DNA of 64,000 nucleotides. It comes from Mogibacterium sp. GTDB taxonomy: Bacteria; Bacillota; Clostridia; Peptostreptococcales; Anaerovoracaceae. The position numbers were made by a program, and so were the translations under genes. Positions 16,710-24,633 of this stretch are shown here, piece after piece. Under the pieces are notes generated by a model, which was not told where the DNA came from, made no database searches, and worked only from the letters and a program-made list of their open reading frames with translations. The number at the start of each line of letters is the position of its first letter. Positions within the stretch are counted from its first letter, which is position 1. Where the stretch lies: NCBI GenBank assembly GCA_017433975.1, contig JAFRGD010000001.1, positions 30,558 through 94,557 of the forward strand, read 5' to 3'.

Positions 16710-17476
16710 TACCGCTTCCGCCTGTCCGTAATGGTAAACACGAGCATGACAAGCCCCATGTAGATGGCGAGAATGCCGACACAAGGGAGCAGGTAGAGGA
16801 ACGGGTAAGGGAGCCAGCTATGGAAGAGCTCCAGGATCGGGTTCCCTTCGGTCTCAACGGCGAAGAAATAGTTGGCCTTTGGGTGCAGGCCGGTCCAGCG
16901 CAGAAACATGTTGAAAAGGAACATGATGAAAGCGATGGCAAGCGCCGTGAGGATCGTCTTTGGCAGGTCGCGGAGGACCGGGCGGAACAGGCCGAAGGTG
17001 ACGAGGGCCAGTCCCTCGATGACGATCATGAAGTGCGTTCCGTAGAAGCCGAGCATGCGCGGCAACAGCAGGGAGTAGCCGTTGAAGCCGGTGGTCGGCA
17101 TGACGAGGGCCATCAGCGCCCCGAGCGGCCCCAGGAAGAAGCCGAAGTTCATCAGCGGCCGGCTCTTGCGCAGAACGCCGATCGGGATCAGAATCATGTT
17201 AATATTGCAGAGCTGCAGCGGCAGCTCGCCCCACCAGTTGAAGCCTCCCATGGCCGCGGTGAGGACGTTGAACTCCTCGTCGATGGAGAGGTAGTATTTG
17301 TAAATGAAAAATCCAACGAATGTGACCAGGCATGCACCGACCAGAACGGCCTCCCGGGTACGCTCGCTTTTGTTACGCAGAATCAGGCTGGCTAGGATGA
17401 GCAGTAGAAGAAACGCCGCAAACACCAAAATGAACAAGGTGTTAAAGGGACGCATGATCCAAAAGTCACTCGACAT
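16709..17476 (-). CDS. YwaF/TIGR02206-type integral membrane protein
   Basis: The ATG at 17474-17476 follows AAAGGAAG; an earlier in-frame start lacks one. The 255-residue protein has six to seven hydrophobic helices with the motif NWWGELPLQLCNINM, then GALMALVMPTTGFNGYSLLLPRMLGFYGTHFMIV. These match the YwaF-like family, whose conserved polar residues lie in the core of a six-helix bundle. Function is unknown. The coupling to an SRAP gene is not one I know to be common and may simply reflect gene packing. Confidence 0.75.
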   Translation of the reverse strand: MSSDFWIMRPFNTLFILVFAAFLLLLILASLILRNKSERTREAVLVGACLVTFVGFFIYKYYLSIDEEFNVLTAAMGGFNWWGELPLQLCNINMILIPIGVLRKSRPLMNFGFFLGPLGALMALVMPTTGFNGYSLLLPRMLGFYGTHFMIVIEGLALVTFGLFRPVLRDLPKTILTALAIAFIMFLFNMFLRWTGLHPKANYFFAVETEGNPILELFHSWLPYPFLYLLPCVGILAIYMGLVMLVFTITDRRKR

Positions 17477-17536
17477 GATATCACTTCCTTTCCCCAAGAT
17501 ATTAGCGTATTTTCGCGGTGTCTGCAAGCCCGCGCA

Positions 17537-17571
17537 AAAAGGTCCGGGCTTCCAAGGAAGCCCGGACCTTG
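17537..17571. terminator. Intrinsic terminator-like hairpin
   Basis: AAGGTCCGGGCTTCC and GGAAGCCCGGACCTT pair perfectly over 15 bases with a 2-4 base loop, preceded by a short A run. It lies 44 bases beyond the stop of the fused SDR gene on the minus strand. Confidence 0.8.
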
Positions 17572-17614
17572 TCTGTGGTTTTCCGGAGCGGAAATGACTC
17601 GTTTCTGCGGCCGG

Positions 17615-19411
17615 TTACTTCTTCAGGTAACCTCTCAGCGGTCCGCCCGGCATGTTGGTGACATCCTTGATCGCCTCGCCGATGGTGGCGACGACCGGGT
17701 TCACCCGCGCGATCGTCTGGTCGACTTCTTTGCGGATGTGCTCGTCGTATTCGCGGTGCGTAACGACGTAGAACTGGTCGTTCTCGATGGCTTTGAAGAC
17801 CTCAGCGCCGAAGCCCTCGATCGGATAGCCGGTTCCGATGACGAACTTGGAGGCCTGCTGGCCCTTCGCGAAAATCTCACCCCTGTAGAACGGATCGTCT
17901 CCGTGCGGGTATCTCGCCGGACGGTACTCGTCCGCGTGGTCGAAGCTCGTGCGTACGAAGCCCGGGCAGAACACGCCGAGGTGGATGTCGCAGCCCTGTG
18001 CCTGCATCTCGTATTCGATGCACTCGGACAGCGCGACGGCGGCGTTCTTGGTCGTGTAGTAAGCGGCCATGCCGGTGCTGGTGATGAGGCCGGCGACTGA
18101 GCAGGTGTTCATGATGTTGCAGTGCGTGCCCTGTTTCTTCATGATCGGAATGACCTGCCGCATGAAGTAAACGTGTGAGAGGAAGTTCGTACGGACAATC
18201 CACTCCCAATCCTGCAGCGGAATGATGAAGCCAGGTCCAGGGGTGCAGGTTCCCGCATTGTTCATGAGGAGATCGATCTGGCCCCACTTGTCCATGACTT
18301 TGTTGACGACCATTTCGGTGTCTTCATAGAGGGAGACATCTGCAGGGATGAGGAGGATGTCCTCCGCACCGTATTCCTTAGCGACGTCTTCGATCTTCGC
18401 GAGGTCGTCCGCCATGATGTCGACCGCCGCGATCTTCATTTTGCGTTTCGCGGCTTCCTTGACGAATTCCCTACCGAAGCCGAACGCCGCACCGGTGATG
18501 AGCGCGACCCTGCCGGTGAGGTCCTTGTCGCCCGAGACGACTTCCGGGCGCTGTTTTCCGAGGAGCCGGATGTCCGGATTGATCCGGTCGACTCTATCGT
18601 AAATCTGTTTCTTGATGATTGGATCATACTGCGGATGCGTGACGATGTAGAACTGATCCTCCTCGATGCCCTTGAAGCAGATTTCACCGAAGCCGTCGAT
18701 CGGAAGGCCGGTCGTGACGACGTACTCGCTCGCCTTTTCGAATTTGGCGAACTCCTCGCTCTGATAGTACGGGTCGGACGGGTCGGAGAACCGCGCCGGT
18801 CTGTGGCGCTCCGCATGGTACAGGTCGGTTTGGACGAAGCCAGGGCAGAAGATGCTCATGGAGATGTTGCTCACGCCGATTTCCTTGAGCTCATTGCGCG
18901 TGGCGCGGGCCAGCGTGACCGCGGCGTGCTTGGTCGAATAATACGCCGGCATGTCGGTGCTGGTGACGAGGCCCGCCATCGAGCAGACGTTGAGGATGTT
19001 GCACGGCGTGCCCTGTTTGATCATGATTGGAATGACCTGGCGCATCATGTAGATGTGCGACATGAGGTTGGCGTAGACCATCCACTCCCAGTCGCGGAGC
19101 GGCAGGTTGTCGATGGTGCCGCCCTTGCCGGTTCCGGCGTTGTTGATCAGCAGGTCGATCTGGCCGTATTTCTGCATCGCGGTCGCGACGAGCTTCTGGG
19201 TGTCTTCCCACAGGGACACGTCCGCCTGTACGCAGATGATGTCCTCCGCGCCGAGCTCTCTCGCCAGCGGCTCGACCGCCAGGACTTCGTCGCCTTCGAT
19301 GTCAGCCGCGACGATCTTCATGCCGCGCTTGGCTGCTTCTTTGACGTACTCTCTGCCGAAGCCGTTGGCGGCTCCGGTGATGAGAGCTACTCTACCTTTA
19401 AAGTCTTTCAT
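17615..19411 (-). CDS. Tandem short-chain dehydrogenase/reductase: two complete SDR domains fused
   Basis: The 598-residue protein is an in-frame fusion of two classical SDR units. Domain 1 (about 1-285): TGAANGFG (12-19), NNAG (90-93), Ser144 and Tyr157-x3-Lys161. Domain 2 (about 296-598): TGAAFGFG, NNAG (384-387), Ser438 and Tyr451-x3-Lys455. Both keep the full catalytic set and the same C-terminal extension (GFGEICFKGIEEDQFYIVTH versus GFGAEVFKAIENDQFYVVTH), so the gene arose by duplication and fusion. The Asp after beta-2 (AADIEGD, AVDIMAD) suggests NAD(H). GGAGG precedes the ATG. The substrates (steroid, bile acid, fatty or sugar alcohol) cannot be told. Confidence 0.9.
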   Translation of the reverse strand: MKDFKGRVALITGAANGFGREYVKEAAKRGMKIVAADIEGDEVLAVEPLARELGAEDIICVQADVSLWEDTQKLVATAMQKYGQIDLLINNAGTGKGGTIDNLPLRDWEWMVYANLMSHIYMMRQVIPIMIKQGTPCNILNVCSMAGLVTSTDMPAYYSTKHAAVTLARATRNELKEIGVSNISMSIFCPGFVQTDLYHAERHRPARFSDPSDPYYQSEEFAKFEKASEYVVTTGLPIDGFGEICFKGIEEDQFYIVTHPQYDPIIKKQIYDRVDRINPDIRLLGKQRPEVVSGDKDLTGRVALITGAAFGFGREFVKEAAKRKMKIAAVDIMADDLAKIEDVAKEYGAEDILLIPADVSLYEDTEMVVNKVMDKWGQIDLLMNNAGTCTPGPGFIIPLQDWEWIVRTNFLSHVYFMRQVIPIMKKQGTHCNIMNTCSVAGLITSTGMAAYYTTKNAAVALSECIEYEMQAQGCDIHLGVFCPGFVRTSFDHADEYRPARYPHGDDPFYRGEIFAKGQQASKFVIGTGYPIEGFGAEVFKAIENDQFYVVTHREYDEHIRKEVDQTIARVNPVVATIGEAIKDVTNMPGGPLRGYLKK

Positions 19412-19561
19412 GGAAACCTCCTTTTTGTTTTTTTCAGCCGAAAAAGCACGTCGATTCGTGCTTGTTGACTAAATTATAACAATTCGAAAAGGGGGCTACA
19501 CTGGCACAACAGACTAAAATAACGGACGTTTTTTGTGCATTGTGTACGAAGCGCGAGCATT

Positions 19562-19590
19562 AAAAAAACGGCGGGGGAGGGCCCTCGCCG
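19562..19590 (-). terminator. Intrinsic terminator of the radical SAM cassette
   Basis: On the minus strand GGCGAGGG and CCCCCGCC form a GC-rich stem followed by seven T. It lies 12 bases beyond the stop of the small protein gene. Confidence 0.75.
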
Positions 19591-19601
19591 CGAGCCGGAG
19601 G

Positions 19602-19829
19602 CTACCCGCCGGCCGTCATGAAATGCAGGCAAAACTGACGATAGAGTTCGTCCGCGCGGTCCCCACGGAGGAGGATCCGCGTCTGGGGCACGGTAAACGA
19701 CCCGATGCTTCGTTCGGGCAGGGGTAGTATCGTGACCATGTCAGCGGTCGCGCCGCGGTCTCTGAAAAAGGCTTGGACGCGCTCCGCATCCACCGCCCAG
19801 ACTTCGTCGTATGTGTTCATATCTTTCAT
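19602..19829 (-). CDS. Small protein of unknown function, last gene of the radical SAM cassette
   Basis: The 75-residue protein (MKDMNTYDEVWAVDAERVQA...) starts 5 bases after the radical SAM stop and ends just before a terminator, so it is clearly part of the same transcript. It has one cysteine near the C-terminus (RQFCLHF), no signal peptide and no membrane segment. The composition suggests a small alpha/beta domain such as a substrate-recognition protein; I see no RRE or PqqD hallmark that I trust. It may be a partner or modification target of the radical SAM enzyme. This is inference from position. Confidence 0.65.
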   Translation of the reverse strand: MKDMNTYDEVWAVDAERVQAFFRDRGATADMVTILPLPERSIGSFTVPQTRILLRGDRADELYRQFCLHFMTAGG

Positions 19830-19834
19830 TCAAT

Positions 19835-20992
19835 CTATACAGTTGTAACTGGAGCTTGCTGCGTGGCCAGGCTGTCGTGGTAGTCCCGGTAGCAGAGCAG
19901 GGGGCGGTTGTGCTCGAAGTCCCACGTGTGGGTCGCGTCGCCGCCGCAGCGGAAGCGCTCCGGGCAGTCGACGCACGTAGCGCAGTCCGCGGTGCGGTCC
20001 CGGCGGAACGCCGCAAAGCGGTTCGTCCAGACGTTCATGAAGTCGTCCGTCCGGATGTTGCCCTGCACCAGCTCCGGACGGTTCTCGACGTCCAGGCAGG
20101 CGCAGATGTCGCCGTTGCTCCGCACGCTGGCCGTCAGGATTCCGGCGCCGCAGAGGAAGTAGTGGTCGCGGACCATGCGCTCCCAGTCGACGCCGAGGTA
20201 GTGCGAGCAGCCGAACGTCACTTCCATGCTGCAATTGCGGTCAAAGCGCTTCGCGCGGATGTACGAAAGCAGACGGGCGAACTGGTCGGGCGTGAGCAGG
20301 AGGTCGCCGGCTTCGCACGCGCGGCCGATCGGCTCGACGTTGATCGGCCGCCAGCTGGTGATGCCCATCCCGCAGAGCAGGTCGTACAGCGGCTCGAGCT
20401 CGTCGAAGTTCCCCTGGTGCAGCACGGTCGTCACCTGCGGCCGGAAGCCCGCTTCCTGCAGGCACTCGAGCCCGCGCACCGCGCGGCGCCAGGCACCCGG
20501 CTGCTGCCGGAGCGCGTCGTGTGACGCCTCCAGGCCGTCGAGGCTGACGGACACCGTGGACATCCCGGCCTGCCGGAGCCGCAACGCGGCTTCTTTGTCG
20601 ATCAGGGTCGCGTTGGTCGTCATGCCCCAGCCGAACCCCATCGCGTGGACGCGCCCGGCGATCTCAAAAAAGTCCGGGTGCAGCATCGGCTCCCCGCCGG
20701 TCAGACAGACCGCCGGCCGGGCGCCCTGAACGGATCGGCCATCCTCAACGGACGGGTCAGATGAGTCAAGCGCATCCAGCCCGCGCAAAACGGACCGGAG
20801 CACGGCTTCGACCTCCGCGACCGTCAGCGACGCTCCCGTCGCGGAGCAACTGCTGCCGCAGTGCCAGCAACGCAAATTGCACCGGTTGGTGAGTTCAAAA
20901 AACAGCCACCGGAGGTGAGGGGACGTCCGCAGGTTGTCCCGGTGTTGGGCGACGCGGTCGAGCTGAGACCGTTTGAGTTCAGCAATCTGCAT
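19835..20992 (-). CDS. Radical SAM protein with SPASM-like C-terminal domain
   Basis: The 385-residue enzyme carries the radical SAM cluster motif C-x3-C-x2-C at Cys38, Cys42 and Cys45 (CNLRCWHC), followed by the SAM-binding GGEPMLHPD region near residue 95. The C-terminal third holds many cysteines (FGCSHY, FLCGAG, DICACLD, CATCVDCPERFRCGGD, LCYRD), a SPASM-type domain for one or two extra Fe-S clusters. Such proteins modify peptides or proteins or act as anaerobic sulfatase-maturase-like enzymes. It is sandwiched between a zinc-ribbon protein and a 75-residue protein with 15- and 5-base gaps. No ribosome site is obvious, so translation may be coupled to the upstream gene. Confidence 0.88.
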   Translation of the reverse strand: MQIAELKRSQLDRVAQHRDNLRTSPHLRWLFFELTNRCNLRCWHCGSSCSATGASLTVAEVEAVLRSVLRGLDALDSSDPSVEDGRSVQGARPAVCLTGGEPMLHPDFFEIAGRVHAMGFGWGMTTNATLIDKEAALRLRQAGMSTVSVSLDGLEASHDALRQQPGAWRRAVRGLECLQEAGFRPQVTTVLHQGNFDELEPLYDLLCGMGITSWRPINVEPIGRACEAGDLLLTPDQFARLLSYIRAKRFDRNCSMEVTFGCSHYLGVDWERMVRDHYFLCGAGILTASVRSNGDICACLDVENRPELVQGNIRTDDFMNVWTNRFAAFRRDRTADCATCVDCPERFRCGGDATHTWDFEHNRPLLCYRDYHDSLATQQAPVTTV

Positions 20993-21007
20993 GGAAGCGC
21001 GGGCCGG

Positions 21008-21307
21008 TTATTCGGGCTGGACCGGAACTCCGTCGTAGTCCGATTCTACGGCGGTTACCGGCGCTGCGGCACCGCACTTCGGGCACCAGTGCTCGTCGTC
21101 GATCATCAGGCAGGTGCTCCAGGAAAACCCGCATTTGGTGCAGGTGTGGACCCGCTGGACCGGCGGCGGACCGTAGATGCACGAAAACTCTTCTTCGATG
21201 AATTTCGGGGTTCCGAGCGGCGCACCGCAGTATCTGCAGTATTTATCGCCCTCGACATATGCATTGTGGCAATTCGCACAAACCTTACGCAATGGCGCGT
21301 TCTTCAT
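21008..21307 (-). CDS. Double zinc-ribbon small protein, first gene of the radical SAM cassette
   Basis: This 99-residue protein contains two paired CxxC sites forming the first ribbon (Cys10, Cys13, Cys24, Cys27). A second set follows: Cys56, Cys59, Cys75, Cys78, plus single Cys43 and Cys66. The linker PKFIEEEFSCIYGPPPVQRVH is not conserved in any ribbon I know. It is preceded by AAGGAGGACAATGG and followed closely by the radical SAM gene. It may be a metal-binding adaptor, or the substrate of the radical SAM enzyme. Confidence 0.8.
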   Translation of the reverse strand: MKNAPLRKVCANCHNAYVEGDKYCRYCGAPLGTPKFIEEEFSCIYGPPPVQRVHTCTKCGFSWSTCLMIDDEHWCPKCGAAAPVTAVESDYDGVPVQPE

Positions 21308-21372
21308 ACCATTGTCCTCCTTCCCTTGATTCCGCCTCCATTATATACTATCGCGCACTTCGTTTCCAAACA

Positions 21373-21400
21373 ATAAAACCCCCGCGGAGGCCGCAGGGGT
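21373..21400 (-). terminator. Intrinsic terminator of the HTH-desulfoferrodoxin gene
   Basis: On the minus strand CCCCTGCGG and CCGCGGGGG pair with one mismatch, followed by TTTTATT. It lies about 20 bases beyond the stop at 21423. Confidence 0.7.
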
Positions 21401-21422
21401 GGAAAAACAGATGTGAGCCCGT

Positions 21423-22007
21423 TCAGACGCGGACGCGGAACAGGCCGTGACGGTTGCAGTAGGCGAGGACTTCGCCGTGGCCGCGGCGGAAGAACCGGCA
21501 CTCCGCGTTGCCCTCCGGGTACAGTTTGACGGTCTCGAGCCGGTCGCCGGTGCGATAGATGAAGAAGCTGACATAGTGATCCTTTGTCATCGGGTGGTCC
21601 ATCGTGACGTAGTATTCGTCTTCGACTTTTTCGACGCGGATGCGGTGGCTGTCGTCAGGCTCCTCTGCCTCGAGCGCCGGCAGGGCGACGCCGCAGCAGC
21701 TCAGCGCCACGTCACCCGTGGACTGGATCACATTGCCGCAGATCGGGCAGACGTAAAGCCGCGCTTTGCGCATGTTGGACGCCACGTTCTGATTGATGAT
21801 CTGCTCGCCTGCGAACAGCTCGCCCACGGACAGGCCCAGCGCGTCCGCGATCGGTTCGACCAGGGTGATATCCGGCAGGCCGCGGCCCGTTTCCCACTTG
21901 GACACGGCCTTGTCGCTGACGCCGAGCCGCTCCGCGAGCTCCGCCTGCGTCATTTTATTCTTCTCGCGAAGCGCCTTGATCACTTCGCCTTTAATGTATC
22001 GGTTCAT
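21423..22007 (-). CDS. XRE-type HTH fused to a complete desulfoferrodoxin (superoxide reductase)
   Basis: The ATG at 22005-22007 has GGAAGGAA upstream. Residues 8-62 are an XRE HTH (MTQAELAERLGVSDKAVSKWETGRGLPD). Residues 84-110 match the desulforedoxin domain (Cys87, Cys90, Cys104, Cys105), the FeCys4 centre I. Residues 119-194 match the superoxide reductase centre II, with His121, His138, His144, Cys184 and His187 (HRIRVEK, DHPMTKDH, YCNRHGLF), i.e. four His and one Cys. All iron ligands are present, so this is either a superoxide reductase with a DNA-binding tail or an iron-based redox-sensing repressor. It stands alone with its own terminator. Confidence 0.88.
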   Translation of the reverse strand: MNRYIKGEVIKALREKNKMTQAELAERLGVSDKAVSKWETGRGLPDITLVEPIADALGLSVGELFAGEQIINQNVASNMRKARLYVCPICGNVIQSTGDVALSCCGVALPALEAEEPDDSHRIRVEKVEDEYYVTMDHPMTKDHYVSFFIYRTGDRLETVKLYPEGNAECRFFRRGHGEVLAYCNRHGLFRVRV

Positions 22008-22075
22008 CGTTCCTTCCTCCTCGTTCCCAAGGATACCACGGGACCGGCCGGCGTGTCCACCTACGCTCCGTAGAG

Positions 22076-22110
22076 AAAACCGGCCCACCGCCGGAGGGCG
22101 GCAGGGCCGG
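22076..22110 (-). terminator. Intrinsic terminator after the lipoprotein gene
   Basis: On the minus strand CCGGCCC and GGGCCGG enclose an inner GCCGCC/GGCGG stem and are followed by TTTTCTCT. It lies 28 bases beyond the stop of the lipoprotein gene. Confidence 0.7.
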
Positions 22111-22137
22111 GTGCTTCTGAATTAACAGACAATCGCG

Positions 22138-22776
22138 TTATTCGATGTTGGTCGCATCGCCGAGCATGTTGAACTCGACCTTTGTGACGGTCAGGTCCTT
22201 GGTGCCCGCCTCGTCTTCGAAGGTCTCGTAATCCGCCTCTGCGACTTCGCCGTCAAAGTAGACGGAATACATGAACGGGCCGTAGTTCATCCAGAACACC
22301 ATTTCCTCCAGGTCGTGTCCGCTGAAGGTCCATCCGGCGTCCTGCAGTTCCTGTCCGGTCTTGCCCACGAGCGCGTCCATCTCGTCCTGCGTCAGGATCT
22401 GATCACTCAGGTCCTCCATGTTGTCGATCGCAATCGGTCCCAGGATCGCTTCCTGTTGGGCTTCGTAGTCTTCATCCGAGAAGTCGATATCGTAGAACGC
22501 CTGCGCGTCTTCCTCGGAGATCGTTCCCGTCGCACGGTAATAGCCATCGCCGAGCTTAAATGCATATACTACTTTGCCGTTATAGACTGCCCACTGGGAT
22601 TCTTCCAGCTCGAGGGCCAGGATATCTCCCATGGTTTTGAGCGAATCGACCGAAACCGGCTCGGATGAATCGCCGCCGGAACCACCGTCTCCGGAATCGG
22701 ATCCGCCACCGCCGCAGCCGGCCAGCGCAAACACCGCCATCATCAGTACCAACAGTAATGAAACAACTCTTTTCAT
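22138..22776 (-). CDS. Lipoprotein of unknown function
   Basis: The 212-residue protein has a type II signal peptide with the lipobox LAGC at 18-21 and a glycine/serine-rich tether (about 22-40). The mature part is very acidic (EEDAQAFYDIDFSDEDYEAQQ) with no recognised domain. AGGAGGT-like TATACCTCC is read on the minus strand as GGAGGTATA before the ATG. It has the same Cys-Gly-rich mature start as the solute-binding lipoprotein at 28500-29300. It is downstream of the TROVE gene on the same strand, 89 bases away, and may or may not share its transcript. Confidence 0.8.
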   Translation of the reverse strand: MKRVVSLLLVLMMAVFALAGCGGGGSDSGDGGSGGDSSEPVSVDSLKTMGDILALELEESQWAVYNGKVVYAFKLGDGYYRATGTISEEDAQAFYDIDFSDEDYEAQQEAILGPIAIDNMEDLSDQILTQDEMDALVGKTGQELQDAGWTFSGHDLEEMVFWMNYGPFMYSVYFDGEVAEADYETFEDEAGTKDLTVTKVEFNMLGDATNIE

Positions 22777-22865
22777 TTTTTTATACCTCCGTATAAAGAG
22801 CTAAAGATCAATTCCCGTATATGATAACACATTTGGCGATGCATAATGTGTTTTTTTGATGATGA

Positions 22866-24353
22866 CTATGCGGCGATCCGCGCGTAGCGTTCGCTGCCGA
22901 TGACGTCCATCATGACGCGGTACGGGTCGATGTTGCCGCTCGCGACCATGGAGAACAGCCGCGGCGTGCAGCCGCTGACCAGGGCGACGCCCTGCTCGTT
23001 CATGGTGACCGGCTGCTGCCGGTTGCGGCTCTGGACGTTCCAGAACACGACGTTCGGCAGCCGGTAGCCGTGCGCGGCGTACTTCCTCTTCGCGTTTTCG
23101 AAGTTTGTCGCGCCGGCGTTGCGGACGCAGGCGTTGAACTCCATGTCGGAGATCAGGTACAGGGTCGCCGGCAGCTCTTCCTGCGGGATGCGGTTCCGAA
23201 CCGCCGCGCGCAGGATGAGGTCGAACACCGCCTCGATGTTGGTGTCCGCGATTTCGCTGAACGACGCGACGTACCGGAGCCGGTCGGCAAAGGTCTCACC
23301 CTTGATTTCAATTAGCTTCGCATCGCGCGAAAACTCGATGAAATGGTTGTGGAACAGACCCTTGTTCCGCTCCGCGAAGTACAGTCCCAGGGACAGTGCG
23401 ACGCTCGCCGGGCGCGGGCTGGTCGAGCAGTACATGGACCCCGAAGTGTCCACGACCGCCAGGGCGTTCTCCGTCCCGCCGAAGTCCGGCAGGGAGGCCC
23501 AGGTCGCGTTCAGGACGCGCTTTTCCGCCTCGGTGATGTCCCGCATGGCGGAGTGCCGGGAGAACCAGTAACCCGTGAGGTACGGGTCCACCAGCTCGTA
23601 AGGCATGAGGGTCCGCGCGTGGAGCTTCGCCTCACCCGTGGTCACCTTGTTGATGAACGCGCGGTAGCGCTCACCGTCGTTCCGCAGGAACGCAGCGCGG
23701 TACTTGAACATCGCCTTGGACGGCTGCTTCGCGTAGTCAAAGGTGTAATCCTTTTCGCGCAGGTTGTTCTCGATGATCCGGATCTTGGCGCGGAGCGCAA
23801 CGACGGCCTTGCGGTAGTCGCGGTCCGACAGCTTCAGGCTGCGGGCGATCTTCCTGGCCATTGCGACCGTGTCGGCGTTGCTGGCGTTGACGGACGGCAG
23901 CCACTTCGCGAGCAGGGAAACACTTTCCCCTGCGGTGAGGGCGGTCAGATCCGCCAGAAGCTGCTTCGCGACATACGCGAGCATTTCCGGCTCGCACGGC
24001 GTTCCCATCAGCGCGAGCAGGTCGTCATAGCGGCCGTATTCACCGAAATATTCGATGTTCTTCCGTACGGATTCTGGTTCCTGCGCCGCCAGGTAGGTCA
24101 TGACGGTCCGGAACACCCGGCGCTCGCCAAGACCGCCGCGGACGTCCCGCGCGAAGAAGAGAATCTTCATCGCGACGTCCGGGTCCTCGGTGTACGCGCG
24201 GATGAACCGGTCCAGGATCTCCTGCTCCGGCGCCTGCCGCAGCGCGCCGACGGTCGCGAACAGGTCGAGGCAGTCGGAATACGTGGTGACGCGGGTCGCG
24301 GCACCGTTTTCGGTCAAAGTCATATTCGATTCGTTCTTGATTGCGTTCAACAT
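22866..24353 (-). CDS. Ro60-like TROVE / DUF2828-type RNA-binding protein with vWA domain
   Basis: The 495-residue protein has an N-terminal HEAT-repeat-like ring domain (about 20-290) with the motif LFFARDVRGGLGERRVFR, typical of TROVE/DUF2828 proteins. A von Willebrand A domain follows (about 295-490) with the MIDAS motif DTSGS at 302-306. Ro60 and its bacterial relatives (Rsr) form a ring that binds misfolded or damaged RNAs through the hole and Y RNAs on the rim. Immediately upstream on the same strand lie Y-RNA-like and tRNA-like genes, then an HTH gene and rtcB. Start ATG 24351-24353 with AGGAAGGAAAG upstream. Confidence 0.88.
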   Translation of the reverse strand: MLNAIKNESNMTLTENGAATRVTTYSDCLDLFATVGALRQAPEQEILDRFIRAYTEDPDVAMKILFFARDVRGGLGERRVFRTVMTYLAAQEPESVRKNIEYFGEYGRYDDLLALMGTPCEPEMLAYVAKQLLADLTALTAGESVSLLAKWLPSVNASNADTVAMARKIARSLKLSDRDYRKAVVALRAKIRIIENNLREKDYTFDYAKQPSKAMFKYRAAFLRNDGERYRAFINKVTTGEAKLHARTLMPYELVDPYLTGYWFSRHSAMRDITEAEKRVLNATWASLPDFGGTENALAVVDTSGSMYCSTSPRPASVALSLGLYFAERNKGLFHNHFIEFSRDAKLIEIKGETFADRLRYVASFSEIADTNIEAVFDLILRAAVRNRIPQEELPATLYLISDMEFNACVRNAGATNFENAKRKYAAHGYRLPNVVFWNVQSRNRQQPVTMNEQGVALVSGCTPRLFSMVASGNIDPYRVMMDVIGSERYARIAA

Positions 24354-24368
24354 TGTTCTTTCCTTCCT

Positions 24369-24482
24369 AAAAAAACAAGATGCCGGGTTGCATGCGGGAG
24401 TCGAACCCGCGACACACTGAGGGATGATCAGTTACTCTTACCATCTGAGCTAATGCTGCTGTGAGGTTGCTGTGGGCATCTT
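24369..24482 (-). ncRNA. Y-RNA-like RNA: terminal 8-bp helix enclosing a tRNA-like domain
   Basis: Read on the minus strand, AAGATGCC (24475-24482) pairs perfectly with GGCATCTT (24377-24384). After the 5' strand comes the shared motif ACAGCAACC (24465-24473). The interior (24390-24456) folds as a tRNA: short acceptor GCAT/ATGC, D arm GCTC/GAGT with GG in the loop, anticodon arm ACTGA/TCAGT with a loop lacking U33, and a perfect T arm GCGGG/CCCGC with loop TTCGACT. The 3' helix strand runs into G plus seven T (24369-24375), so the terminal stem can double as a terminator just before the TROVE start. This is the architecture of bacterial Y RNAs (YrlA). Confidence 0.75.
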
Positions 24483-24490
24483 TCATTTAC

Positions 24491-24550
24491 AAAGTGCTCT
24501 TTTGGCCATACGGTTATGAGTCGTATCCATGCGGTTGCTGTAAGCACTTT
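24491..24550 (-). ncRNA. Short Y-RNA-like element carrying a methionine anticodon-arm hairpin
   Basis: AAAGTGCT (24543-24550) pairs perfectly with AGCACTTT (24491-24498). The motif ACAGCAACC (24533-24541) follows the 5' strand, as in the neighbouring element. Inside is the hairpin ATACG/CGTAT (24508-24526), whose loop contains CTCATAA, the usual anticodon loop of methionine tRNA (anticodon CAU). No T arm is present. It lies 4 bases after the Asp-like tRNA and 8 bases before the larger Y-like RNA. It may be processed from a long precursor. Confidence 0.6.
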
Positions 24551-24554
24551 TGGG

Positions 24555-24629
24555 TGGCGGTCCGTACGGGAGTTGAACCCGTGTCTTCCGGTCGACAGCC
24601 GGATATAATCGCCGTTATACGAACGAACC
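24555..24629 (-). tRNA. tRNA-like gene, Asp anticodon GUC, encoded CCA
   Basis: On the minus strand the 7-bp acceptor GGTTCGT/ACGGACC has one G-U pair. The anticodon stem TCCGG/CCGGA holds loop CTGTCGA (U33, anticodon GTC). The T arm ACGGG/CCCGT with loop TTCAACT is perfect. The discriminator is G, as in tRNA-Asp, followed by CCA. The D stem has only three pairs with a U-U mismatch and an eight-base loop. It could be a functional tRNA-Asp, but the setting and defects suggest a mimic. Confidence 0.72.
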
Positions 24630-24633
24630 ATGG

